Positions 49,051-56,904 of a stretch of 57,100 bases of DNA are shown piece by piece. This DNA is from Pseudomonas viridiflava. Its GTDB lineage: Bacteria; Pseudomonadota; Gammaproteobacteria; Pseudomonadales; Pseudomonadaceae. Numbering within the stretch: the stretch's first letter is position 1; each line of letters begins with the position of its first letter. The notes below the pieces were generated by a model that saw only the letters and a list, made by a program, of their open reading frames with translations, made no database searches and had not been told where the DNA came from. Where the stretch lies: positions 1 to 57,100 of the forward strand of contig NZ_UTKY01000122.1 in NCBI RefSeq assembly GCF_900583165.1, in the 5' to 3' direction. A program made the position numbers and the translations under genes.

Positions 49051-50316
49051 TTACCAGAGTGGCAAGCTGTAGCTGACGATCAGGCGGTTTTCATCCAGAT
49101 CACTCAGGAAGTTGCTGCGGGTGGTGGCGTTACGCAGCTTCAACGCCAGGTTTTTCAGCGGCCCGCTTTGAATGACGTACCCCAGGTCGGTGTTGCGCTC
49201 CCAGGTTTTGCCTTCGCTCAGCCCGGCCCCTCGGGCCACGTTGTCACCCGACAGATAGCGGGTCATCAGGGTTAGCCCTGGATAGCCCAACGCTGCGAAG
49301 TCATAGTCGTAGCGCACCTGCCACGAATGCTCATCGCGGTTACCGAAGTCATTGATCTGCACCTGATTGAGCAAGGCATCGTCCGCGCCATTGACGTAGG
49401 CGAAACCGGTGCGACCGCTGAGTTGCTGGTAGCCGGCGCTGAAGCTATGCCCAAGCATTTTGTAGGTAAACAAGGCGCCCAAAGCATCGTTGTCCACGTT
49501 ACTTCCGCCGTCGGCACCCGAGTGTGCAAATCGGATATCGGACTTAAGACTTTGCCCGCCCCCCAACGGTAATTGATGCACTAGATTGATCAGGTGTTGT
49601 TTGTAGATGCCATCAAGGCCGCCGTAGTAATAACTGGTGGAAAGTGTCGGATTCCATTGATAGCGACCCCCTCCAAACAGAAACTCATCACTGGTCTTTG
49701 CACTTCCCAGCACTATATTGCGCTTGCCGCCATTGAAGACTGTCATCACTTCGTTGTCCGAAGAGTCGCGCTGATTGACCCGATCAAGGCGGCCCAGATC
49801 AAGATTTAAACCCTCGAACTCGTTACTGGCCAACCAGGCCCCGCGAAAGGTCTGCGGCATAAGACGTGAGTCATTGCGCATCAAAGGCGGCAACACCGGC
49901 TGGAGAGTGCCGAGCTTCAAGGTGCTCTTGGAGATACGTACCTTGGCAGTAAAGCCTGACTCGCCATATTCATCCTTGGCCCGCTTGGGCCCGACCGCAT
50001 TGGTCTTGAGCAGGCCGGTGCCAACCCGATCTGGGCTGGAGTCGAGTTTGAGCCCCAGCATCCCGATGGCATCAATACCCAAACCTACCGGCCCCTCGGT
50101 GTAACCGGATTCAAGGCGCAACATGAATCCCTGAGCCCATTCCTCCGCCTTATTCTGCGCCGCGCCGGCCTGGCGGAAGTCACGGTTCATATAGAAGTTA
50201 CGCAGTTCCAGGGTGGATTTGCTGTCCCCCAGGAAGTCTGCATGTGCCGATCCGACCATACCCAGGGCTGCGCCTGCGCACAGGACGGGCATCACTGTAC
50301 CGAAGTTGAATTGCAT
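49051..50316 (-). CDS. OprD-family outer-membrane porin (second copy)
   Basis: 421 residues. Signal peptide (MPVLCAGAALGMVGSAHA-D) followed by FLGDSKSTLELRNFYMNRDF, PQTFRGAWLASNEFEGLNLD, LGRLDRVNQRDSSDNEVMTV and a C-terminal strand ending YSLPLW with a terminal aromatic residue. It is about 20 residues shorter than the OprD at 23499-24824. OprD-type channels pass amino acids or carboxylates; this one probably serves the neighbouring acyl-CoA island. It follows the SDR gene at a distance of 153 bases and has its own leader with CA motifs, so it can be expressed separately. Confidence 0.9.
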   Translation of the reverse strand: MQFNFGTVMPVLCAGAALGMVGSAHADFLGDSKSTLELRNFYMNRDFRQAGAAQNKAEEWAQGFMLRLESGYTEGPVGLGIDAIGMLGLKLDSSPDRVGTGLLKTNAVGPKRAKDEYGESGFTAKVRISKSTLKLGTLQPVLPPLMRNDSRLMPQTFRGAWLASNEFEGLNLDLGRLDRVNQRDSSDNEVMTVFNGGKRNIVLGSAKTSDEFLFGGGRYQWNPTLSTSYYYGGLDGIYKQHLINLVHQLPLGGGQSLKSDIRFAHSGADGGSNVDNDALGALFTYKMLGHSFSAGYQQLSGRTGFAYVNGADDALLNQVQINDFGNRDEHSWQVRYDYDFAALGYPGLTLMTRYLSGDNVARGAGLSEGKTWERNTDLGYVIQSGPLKNLALKLRNATTRSNFLSDLDENRLIVSYSLPLW

Positions 50317-50335
50317 GGTTAGTCTACCTTTCGCT

Positions 50336-50368
50336 ATTGTTATTGTTATTGCTGTTTTTTATTGTTTT
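50336..50368 (-). promoter_or_regulatory. Tandem CA motifs in the second OprD leader
   Basis: On the minus strand the leader has AACAATAA (near 50368-50359) and AATAACAATAACAAT (50350-50336), giving several overlapping AAnAAnAA sites 20-52 bases before the ATG. This is a strong match to Hfq/Crc target motifs. Confidence 0.65.
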
Positions 50369-50445
50369 CGACTGTGACGCACACTCCAGCGCCGCCGGGA
50401 TAACGCCCAACGCCACTAAACTTATTCAAACTTCCTGTTCAGAAT

Positions 50446-50461
50446 TTAAGTTGAAACTTAA
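50446..50461. promoter_or_regulatory. AT-rich palindrome upstream of the second OprD gene
   Basis: TTAAGTT-GA-AACTTAA is a perfect 7-base dyad 130 bases before the porin ATG and 8 bases after the SDR stop. It could be an operator for the porin or part of a weak terminator; its low GC stands out. Confidence 0.45.
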
Positions 50462-50469
50462 GTAACTCC

Positions 50470-51237
50470 TTATTGGGCCGCCATGCGTAAAGCACCATCC
50501 AGACGTATCACCTCGCCGTTGAGCATCGGGTTCAGTACGATCGACTCCACCAACTGCGCGTACTCGCAACCGCGCCCCAGGCGTGGGGGAAATGGCACTG
50601 TTTTACCCAGCGAGTCCTGAACGGCCTGAGGCAGCCCCAGCAGCATGGGCGTTTCGAAGATGCCGGGCGCAATGGTCACCACCCGAATACCAAACCGGGC
50701 AAGTTCACGCGCAATCGGCAGTGTCATACCCACCACACCGGCTTTGGATGCCGCATAGGCCGCCTGGCCGATTTGGCCATCAAAGGCCGCGACGGACGCG
50801 GTGGTGATGATCACCCCGCGCTCGCCATCGCCATTGGGTGCGTTGTCACTCATGGCCGCTACGACCAATCGTATGGCGTTGAACGTCCCCACCAGGTTGA
50901 TCGTGATTGCGCGCGCAAAGGTATCCAGGTCATGCGGCCCCGCCTTACTCTGCACCTTCTGCCCAGGTGCGACGCCGGCGCAGCAGATCAGCCCGTCTAC
51001 ATGGCCGAACCGGCTGAGTGAAAGGTCAATGGCCGCTTGCACGGATTGCTCTTGCACCGTGTCCGTGCGCACGAATAGCGCATCGGGCCCCAACTCATTC
51101 GCCAATGCTTCACCTGCCACCTCGTTGAGGTCAGCCAGAACCACCTGGGCGCCCGATCCCACCAGCCACTTGGCGGTGGCAGCCCCTAGCCCCGAAGCAC
51201 CACCGGTGATGAAGAAAACAGAACCTTCGATTCTCAT
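50470..51237 (-). CDS. Short-chain 3-hydroxyacyl-CoA dehydrogenase (HSD17B10-like SDR)
   Basis: 255 residues. NAD-binding TGGASGLGAATAKWLVGSGA at 11-30, Asp36 for NAD preference, CCAGVAPG, catalytic Ser148, Tyr161 and Lys165 (AAYAASKAGVVGM) and the tail GEVIRLDGALRMA are those of the type II 3-hydroxyacyl-CoA (2-methyl-3-hydroxybutyryl-CoA) dehydrogenases. It oxidises 3-hydroxyacyl-CoA to 3-oxoacyl-CoA. It follows the crotonase by 18 bases in the unit flavoprotein-crotonase-SDR. Branched or short acyl chains are typical substrates of the family. Confidence 0.88.
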   Translation of the reverse strand: MRIEGSVFFITGGASGLGAATAKWLVGSGAQVVLADLNEVAGEALANELGPDALFVRTDTVQEQSVQAAIDLSLSRFGHVDGLICCAGVAPGQKVQSKAGPHDLDTFARAITINLVGTFNAIRLVVAAMSDNAPNGDGERGVIITTASVAAFDGQIGQAAYAASKAGVVGMTLPIARELARFGIRVVTIAPGIFETPMLLGLPQAVQDSLGKTVPFPPRLGRGCEYAQLVESIVLNPMLNGEVIRLDGALRMAAQ

Positions 51238-51255
51238 GAAAGACCTCGTGGGTGA

Positions 51256-52071
51256 TTAAAGGGACGAACCAAATTGAGCCTTGCGGCGCTGGCAAAACGC
51301 GGCGACGCCTTCTGCAAAGTCAGCGCTGGCGGATACCGCCACGAACGTGGCCTTTTCGGCTGCCAAGGCCGTTTCCAGGTTTGCGTCCAGGCCGCTACGC
51401 AGCAAGCGTTTGATCCCCGCCTGCGCCGCGGCGGGGCCGTCGGCCAAGCGCTGGGCGATGGCCAGGCCGGCTGCCGCCAGCTTTTGGCCAGGCACCACCT
51501 CGGTCACCAGGCCTGCGGCCTTCGCGTCAACGGCGCTCAGTTTCGGATTCAACAACGCGATGGCCATGGCCCGATGCAACCCCACCTGCCGTGGCAGATG
51601 CCAGGTGCCGCCGCCGTCCGGCGTTGCACCGATTGCGCTGTACGCCATCAGGAAACTTGCATCGTCGGCCGCGACCAGAATGTCGCACGCCAGGGCCAGC
51701 GACAGTCCGAAGCCGGCAGCGGCGCCGTTGATCAAACCCAGCACCGGACAGGGCAATTGCGTCAGCCCGGTGACCGCTTCGTTGACGGCACTGATCAGGG
51801 CTTCCAACTCATCGGCGCAGGCCGCGCTCGAGGCCCTCAACAAGGTCTCGAAGCGGCGCACATCGCCCCCCACCATGAAGTGCGCGCCGCTGCTGCGCAG
51901 AATCACAACACGTGGCGGGTTCACAAGCAGCGAGCGCACCGCATCTCTCAACGCCAGCCCCATGCCCAGATCCACACTGTTGCCCGTCTCGGGACGATCC
52001 AGCGTAATGAAACAGATAAGCCCGAGGCGCTCGACTTGAACGCCTGAACGGGTGTTTAAGGGAGTCGTCAT
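51256..52071 (-). CDS. Enoyl-CoA hydratase/isomerase (crotonase family)
   Basis: 271 residues from ATG 52071, which has GAGGT four bases ahead; ATG 52092 overlaps the previous stop codon (ATGA) but lacks a ribosome-binding site. Motifs: HFMVGGDVRRFETLL, NGAAAGFGLSLALACDILVA and SFLMAYSAIGATPDGGGTWH. The positions of both usual catalytic Glu residues are occupied by other residues (GFGLSLA, YSAIGAT), as in isomerase-like crotonases such as PaaG, which relies on an Asp/other base. It sits between the flavoprotein and SDR genes. Reaction not assigned. Confidence 0.85.
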   Translation of the reverse strand: MTTPLNTRSGVQVERLGLICFITLDRPETGNSVDLGMGLALRDAVRSLLVNPPRVVILRSSGAHFMVGGDVRRFETLLRASSAACADELEALISAVNEAVTGLTQLPCPVLGLINGAAAGFGLSLALACDILVAADDASFLMAYSAIGATPDGGGTWHLPRQVGLHRAMAIALLNPKLSAVDAKAAGLVTEVVPGQKLAAAGLAIAQRLADGPAAAQAGIKRLLRSGLDANLETALAAEKATFVAVSASADFAEGVAAFCQRRKAQFGSSL

Positions 52072-52088
52072 ACCGACCTCGCCAACCG

Positions 52089-52805
52089 TCATGCGTGAGC
52101 CGTCGAATGCTTAGGGCGCAGAATTTCGTCGTAGTCATCCAGCGACGGAAACTCGAGCGACGCACGCTGATCCAGGGTCAACAGATGCTCGCGGTACTGC
52201 GCCAGGTAATCCTCACGCGCCGCCTGGCTGATATAAGGCACATGAAAGGCCACGAACGGCGGCAGGACCGTAAGGCCGACATAGCCCAACACGCCGCGCT
52301 GGATGGGCTGCAACAACGTTTCCAGTTCACCGTGCACAGCGCCCGGACCAAACATGTGGTCCTGGCCGCCGAGGGAGAACGCAAGCATGGCTTTTTTGTC
52401 TTTCAAGCCGCCGCGGTCATAAATGCGTGCACCGCCATAGCAGTACCCCGAGATGAACACGCGGTCGAACCAGCCCTTCATGATCGCCGGCATGCTGAAC
52501 CAGTAGATCGGGAAGTTGAAAATGATCAGGTCGGCGCGCTTGATCTTGTCCAGTTCAGCGAGGATGTCCGGCGCGAGGGTGCCGGTGGTGTAACCGTTGC
52601 GTTGCTCCAAGGCATAGACCAAATGCTCGCTGTTGGCGCGTTGGCCAAAGTCGTTGGCGCTGGCAACGGGATTGAAGTTCATCGCGTACAAATCAGACAC
52701 GACCACCTCATGCCCCTGCCCGCTCAACACTTCCACGGCAAGGTTGAGCATGGCCGTGTTGAATGACTGCGGCTCGTTGTGCGCGTGGACAATCAGTACG
52801 TTCAT
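52089..52805 (-). CDS. NAD(P)H:quinone oxidoreductase-like flavodoxin-fold protein (second copy)
   Basis: 238 residues from ATG 52805, with GGAG six bases ahead. It opens MNVLIVHAHNEPQSFNTAML and has ADLIIFNFPIYWFSMPAIMK, GWFDRVFISGYCYGG and AMLAFSLGGQDHMFGP, the flavodoxin_2/NQO family. It is a paralogue of the protein at 17915-18697 but has a shorter C-terminus. It would reduce quinones, enones or a pathway intermediate with NAD(P)H. It leads the unit with crotonase and SDR, and the 37-base element lies 58 bases before its start. Confidence 0.88.
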   Translation of the reverse strand: MNVLIVHAHNEPQSFNTAMLNLAVEVLSGQGHEVVVSDLYAMNFNPVASANDFGQRANSEHLVYALEQRNGYTTGTLAPDILAELDKIKRADLIIFNFPIYWFSMPAIMKGWFDRVFISGYCYGGARIYDRGGLKDKKAMLAFSLGGQDHMFGPGAVHGELETLLQPIQRGVLGYVGLTVLPPFVAFHVPYISQAAREDYLAQYREHLLTLDQRASLEFPSLDDYDEILRPKHSTAHA

Positions 52806-52862
52806 GGAAGCTCCGGTCAATGGCTGATGAGCTCACTGTACGCAAGCCGATGGCGGTGCTAA

Positions 52863-52899
52863 ATTGGCATTAATGACTATTTTTATGCGTAATTTGCCA
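52863..52899. promoter_or_regulatory. 37-base repeated element in the flavoprotein/AraC divergent promoter
   Basis: Second copy of the element at 48965-49001; it starts ATTGGCATTAATGACT and ends TTTGCCA, two bases before the AraC ATG. It could serve both activation of the minus-strand unit and autoregulation of the AraC gene. Confidence 0.65.
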
Positions 52900-52901
52900 T
52901 T

Positions 52902-53927
52902 ATGAAAATCGCCCCGCTACGCGTCGCCATTCTTGCACTTGATGGCTGTTATGCCTCGAGCCTCGCCGGCATCGCCGACGTGTTCCATGTCACCAATGCG
53001 CACCTCAGCCGCCAGCAACACAAGACCGGTAACGCCATTGCCCGGCCGTTTTCCTGGCAGTTCGTGTCGAACAAGGGTAAGCCCGTCACGGCATGCAATG
53101 GATTGGCGTTGAATATCGCCACCCCGCTGCCGCAAGAGAAGGTCGACATGATCTTTATTCCGGGGCTGTACTACGCCGGGCATGACGCTTTCGAACAGCT
53201 GCTCGAAAGCGCTGTACCGCAGTTGGAGTGGCTCAAGGCGCAATGGCGCGAAGGTGCGGTGCTGGCCGCCAATTGCACAGGCACCTTCCTGCTCGCCGAG
53301 ACCGGCTTGTTGCAGGGGCGTCAGGCCACAACTACCTGGTGGCTGGAACGGCTGTTTCGCGAGCGCCACCCTGCGGTGAACCTGCAATTGCGCTCGATGG
53401 TGACCGAGGAGGACCGCCTGTGGTGCGCTGGAGCCAACGCCTCGTATCTGCTGCAAGGGGTACGGATGGTCGAGCATTTCTGCGGTGCGAATACCGCGAC
53501 CCTGACCGCCAAAACGATGCTTATCGACACCAGCCAGACCACTCAACTGCCTTATCTGCCCCTGCAGATGGAAACCGTGCACAGCGACACCATGGTCGCC
53601 AAGGCACAGCACTGGCTGCTCAAGCATTTTGCCGAGGACATCAGCCTGCCCGAGCTCGCTTCGGCGCTGTCGGTCAGCGTGCGTACGCTGATCCGCCACT
53701 TCAACAGCGTGCTGGGCACAACGCCCCTCGCCTATTTGCAAAACCTGCGTATCGAGATCTCCATGACCCTGCTCGAAAGCGGCGACTTGAGCATCGAGGA
53801 AATCGCCAATCAGGTCGGTTATCAGAACGCCAGTTCCTTCACGCGTCTCTTTCGCCAGCAGGTAGGTTCGACACCAGCGGCCTACCGCAGTCGGTTCGCC
53901 ACAACGTCAGGCAATCGACAACGCTAG
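52902..53927 (+). CDS. AraC-family regulator with DJ-1/PfpI domain (GlxA type)
   Basis: 341 residues. The N-terminal DJ-1/PfpI-like domain spans about 5-200, with KVDMIFIPGLYYAGHD and the conserved Cys in LAANCTGTFLLAETGLLQGR. The C-terminal AraC domain (about 235-335) has two helix-turn-helices: LPELASALSVSVRTLIRHFN and IEEIANQVGYQNASSFTRLF with RQQVGSTPAAYR. Such regulators respond to small metabolites such as carnitine, arginine or glycine betaine in other systems. It is divergent from the flavoprotein-crotonase-SDR unit and probably activates it and the synthetase unit through the 37-base elements. Confidence 0.88.
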   Translation: MKIAPLRVAILALDGCYASSLAGIADVFHVTNAHLSRQQHKTGNAIARPFSWQFVSNKGKPVTACNGLALNIATPLPQEKVDMIFIPGLYYAGHDAFEQLLESAVPQLEWLKAQWREGAVLAANCTGTFLLAETGLLQGRQATTTWWLERLFRERHPAVNLQLRSMVTEEDRLWCAGANASYLLQGVRMVEHFCGANTATLTAKTMLIDTSQTTQLPYLPLQMETVHSDTMVAKAQHWLLKHFAEDISLPELASALSVSVRTLIRHFNSVLGTTPLAYLQNLRIEISMTLLESGDLSIEEIANQVGYQNASSFTRLFRQQVGSTPAAYRSRFATTSGNRQR

Positions 53928-54014
53928 ACCGACGGCCCAACCACCCACAAACGTCCAAGCCATGACCCGTTGCACAGGCGTAAAATCCGGAAAATCACTG
54001 AGTGGTGCGCCACC

Positions 54015-54821
54015 ATGCACGATCAACGCTCGACGACAGATTGGGTTAAACATGCTCCTCAGACCTCATCGCTGGAGCGGTTCGAGGCGTTTTTCGAGGG
54101 CCATGCCTTCGACGCGCACCAGCACGACACCTATGCGATCGGCATGACCCTGGACGGCGCGCACCGTTTCCAGTACCGCGGCGAGTCCAACGTTTGCGTC
54201 CCCGGCGAGGCAATGATTCTGCACCCGGACGAAGTGCACGATGGCTGTGCTGGAACGGACACGGGCTTGCGCTACCAGGGCCTTTATGTGCCGCCGTCGC
54301 TGGTTCAGCACATCGTCAACGGCAAACCATTGCCATTCTTGAAAAGCGGGGTTTCCCGTGACCCGCGCCTGGCTTCAGCGGTGTTCGAGCTCCTGCATGC
54401 CCATGAACTCGACCCGCTGGCAGAAGACGATGCGCTGTTCAATTTCGTGATGACCCTCGCCGCCGTCACCGGTCAGCGTCCGGCACGCCCTGCCCATCAT
54501 TTCGCCGCAGCACTGCGGGCGCGCGAATACATTCACGACAACCTGGATCGGCCGATTACCCTCGACCAACTTGCGGATTGCGCCGGCCGAGACCGTTGGA
54601 GCTTGTCCAAAGATTTTCGGGTGTTCTTCGGCACCAGCCCCCACCGTTACATCACCGCGCGCCGACTCAGCCAGGTCAAACAACTGGTGCAGGCCGGCCA
54701 GACGCTGTCCAAGGCGGCGATAGATTCGGGGTTTTTCGACCAGAGCCACATGTCCAGGCACTTCAAGAGAAGTTTTGGTATTGCCCCTTCACGTTGGTAC
54801 TTTCCACAGCGTGACGAGTGA
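54015..54821 (+). CDS. AraC-family regulator with cupin-like N-terminus
   Basis: 268 residues from ATG 54015 (MHDQRSTTDWVKHAPQTSSL); the open frame extends further upstream without a ribosome-binding site. The N-terminal AraC-binding cupin has FDAHQHDTYAIGMTLDG and GEAMILHPDEVHDGCAGTD. The C-terminal domain has ITLDQLADCAGRDRWSLSKD and LSKAAIDSGFFDQSHMSRHF with KRSFGIAPSRWYF. It is a one-gene distance (9 bases) from the Lrp gene, so both may be one transcript. Target unknown. Confidence 0.85.
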   Translation: MHDQRSTTDWVKHAPQTSSLERFEAFFEGHAFDAHQHDTYAIGMTLDGAHRFQYRGESNVCVPGEAMILHPDEVHDGCAGTDTGLRYQGLYVPPSLVQHIVNGKPLPFLKSGVSRDPRLASAVFELLHAHELDPLAEDDALFNFVMTLAAVTGQRPARPAHHFAAALRAREYIHDNLDRPITLDQLADCAGRDRWSLSKDFRVFFGTSPHRYITARRLSQVKQLVQAGQTLSKAAIDSGFFDQSHMSRHFKRSFGIAPSRWYFPQRDE

Positions 54822-54830
54822 GTTGAAGAG

Positions 54831-55292
54831 ATGAAAAATCTGGACGAAATTGACCGCAGAATCCTGCGCGCGTTGCAGGCAGATGGGCGCATTCAGAATA
54901 TTGAGCTGGCAGACCAAGTGGGGCTATCCACGTCGCCCTGCCTGCGCCGTGTAAAGTGGCTGGAGGACAATGGCATCATCGAGCGCTACGTCGCCCTGCT
55001 CAATGCACAAAAACTGGATGTTGGCCTGACGGTGTTTGTACGTATTTGGCTGCATGGCCAGGACGCAGAAACCGTCGATCACTTCACCCAGGAGGTGTTG
55101 AAACTCCCACAGGTGGTGGAGTGCCACCTCATGGCGGGCGACTGTGATTTCCTGCTCAGGGTAGTGGCCGGTGACCTGACCGGCTATCGCAAATTCCAGG
55201 GTGACTACCTGGCAACGATCAAGGGCGTCAAGAGTGTCAAAACTGAAGTGCCCATGCAGACGATCAAGCTGACCTCGGCATTGCCGATCTGA
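54831..55292 (+). CDS. Lrp/AsnC-family regulator
   Basis: 153 residues. The helix-turn-helix lies in MKNLDEIDRRILRALQADGR / IELADQVGLSTSPCLRRVKW, and the RAM domain has VGLTVFVRIWLHGQDAETVD and MAGDCDFLLRVVAGDLTGYR. The GDCDFLLR stretch is the usual effector-pocket segment of Lrp. GAAGAG precedes the ATG. It lies 9 bases after the AraC gene and is convergent with the RraA-like gene. Target unknown. Confidence 0.9.
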   Translation: MKNLDEIDRRILRALQADGRIQNIELADQVGLSTSPCLRRVKWLEDNGIIERYVALLNAQKLDVGLTVFVRIWLHGQDAETVDHFTQEVLKLPQVVECHLMAGDCDFLLRVVAGDLTGYRKFQGDYLATIKGVKSVKTEVPMQTIKLTSALPI

Positions 55293-55342
55293 TACTGCTG
55301 ACGGCCTGCCCCCTTCCCTTGAGCAGGCTATCCGCGGTTTTT

Positions 55343-56050
55343 CTACTCTTCGATTTCACCGCCAAAGGCGCGCAAATGCTGGCGGAATGTCTGTTCAGGA
55401 TCAGTCAACCGCGATTGCAGGTAAGTGTCAAAGCGAGCCTGTTCTCGAAACGATTTGCCCAAGCGCATACGCGCTGCCTGGTAGCGCTCGGTGTCACGGA
55501 TCGCCGTGGCCACCTCTGCCACTTCAGCTGCACGCTGCAAGGGAATAAACAGCACTCCGTCGTCGTCGCCCAGGGCGAAATATTCAGCAGTCACCAACGT
55601 AGCGCCGCACGTTGCAGATACCAACGCCTCGGTTTCACGTGGATCCAGACGCTGCGGGCCTACGGGCAACGTCCCCAAGCTGAACATGGGCAGACGAATA
55701 GCCTTGAGTTCAACCGTGTCACGGTGCAACCCCCAGATGACTATACCGGCCATGCCGGCGAGGCTTGCTTCCAGAGTCACCAGATCCCCGACACAGGCTT
55801 CGTCCATGCGCCCACCGTTATCCACCACCAGCACATCGCCCCGTTCTGCGGTCTCAATGGCTTCTAAAAACACGTCGACACTTCCGTAGTGCCGGGCCGG
55901 ACATACACGGCCCACAAAATGCGTGCCACTCCACACTGGGCGTAAAGCCGAGGGTGCGAGACGCACCGCAATCCCCAAACGCATGCACGCGTCGGCAACA
56001 TGGGGGGTCGTCAAATCCAGATAGGTGCGCTGAAGTACCAAGGGGTCCAT
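55343..56050 (-). CDS. RraA-family protein (hydroxy-oxoacid aldolase/decarboxylase-like)
   Basis: 235 residues from ATG 56050; a TTG start at 56071 would overlap the upstream gene. Core features: TTPHVADACMRLGI, GDVLVVDNGGRMDEACVGDL and GIVIWGLHRDTVELKAIRLP, in which Arg110-Asp111 form the substrate- and metal-binding pair of 4-hydroxy-4-methyl-2-oxoglutarate aldolases. RraA itself lacks aldolase activity and binds RNase E; this protein has a C-terminal extension (ERYQAARMRLGKSFREQARF) typical of the enzymatic relatives. It starts right after the stop of the acetoacetate-decarboxylase-like gene, so the two are one operon. Confidence 0.8.
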   Translation of the reverse strand: MDPLVLQRTYLDLTTPHVADACMRLGIAVRLAPSALRPVWSGTHFVGRVCPARHYGSVDVFLEAIETAERGDVLVVDNGGRMDEACVGDLVTLEASLAGMAGIVIWGLHRDTVELKAIRLPMFSLGTLPVGPQRLDPRETEALVSATCGATLVTAEYFALGDDDGVLFIPLQRAAEVAEVATAIRDTERYQAARMRLGKSFREQARFDTYLQSRLTDPEQTFRQHLRAFGGEIEE

Positions 56051-56052
56051 GT

Positions 56053-56904
56053 TCAGGCGCCTTTTTCGCAAGTATCAAGTGCAACGTTGCGCAGGTCGCG
56101 CAGCAGGGTGTTGGTCCGGTTCGACATTGCCAGCGAATAGCGCCAACCGCGTCCCACGCGTATCGGGTTCAACGCGCCCAGCAGCTCCGTGACCGAATCA
56201 AAGATCGTCAGCGTGGCGTCGCCTTCAAGTACCTCGCCCGCCTGCACGTTCTCGGCCTGAAGCCGCACAAGCTCGAACACCGCCGGCCGATCTTCTTCAC
56301 CCTCGAACATCGAAGGGAAGTGGCGCAAGGCAACAATGGGGCGACTGCCAAATGTGACGGCCGAGCCGTCGGCAGGCCCAGTCAGCCGGACATGACCCTC
56401 GGCAACGCGCCGGTCCTTGACCGCGACGGTGCCGGCAAACACGCTGCCTGCCTCCTCACCAGGCGACGCGATGGATTTGACCCCCATCGAACGAGTGGTC
56501 CAGACCGAACCGATCTTTTTCGGATAGCCCAGGGCCCAGCCGCGCGCCAGGGACGTGTCCTGGTCGACGATGATATAGGGGCAGTACTGCATCAGTTGCC
56601 CTTCATACTGGACGCTGGCCAACACGATGCATTCCTTGTACTGGGCGCGAACCGGGTCCAGTAACTCTTCTGCACCATTGGTACACGCCTGCCAGTCGAC
56701 GAACGAGACAGTTACCAGCCCAAGTTCGTCAGGATGTAAACTCAGGCCCGGAGGCAATAAGCGCTCGATGGATTCGGGCTCAACCCAGCACTCAATGGTG
56801 ATGAAATCAGCCGCATAGTGCCAAGGTGGCGTGGGTGCGATGCTTGACTTACCGTCGGGAGAAAACGGCCCCATAAAGCCATGGGAAGAACGAAGACGAG
56901 TCAT
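56053..56904 (-). CDS. Acetoacetate decarboxylase-family protein
   Basis: 283 residues from ATG 56904, CAGGA 8 bases ahead; the frame is open to 56967 but without a ribosome-binding site. The ADC signature is WALGYPKKIGSVW with Lys129 as probable Schiff-base residue and Lys130 as its neighbour, as in the Clostridium enzyme (Lys115/116). FVDWQACTNGAEELLDPVRA and CPYIIVDQDTSLARGWALGY also fit. It is longer than classical ADC (about 245). Many pseudomonad members are of unknown function and may act as decarboxylases or aldolase-dehydratases on oxoacids. It forms an operon with the RraA-like gene. Confidence 0.82.
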   Translation of the reverse strand: MTRLRSSHGFMGPFSPDGKSSIAPTPPWHYAADFITIECWVEPESIERLLPPGLSLHPDELGLVTVSFVDWQACTNGAEELLDPVRAQYKECIVLASVQYEGQLMQYCPYIIVDQDTSLARGWALGYPKKIGSVWTTRSMGVKSIASPGEEAGSVFAGTVAVKDRRVAEGHVRLTGPADGSAVTFGSRPIVALRHFPSMFEGEEDRPAVFELVRLQAENVQAGEVLEGDATLTIFDSVTELLGALNPIRVGRGWRYSLAMSNRTNTLLRDLRNVALDTCEKGA

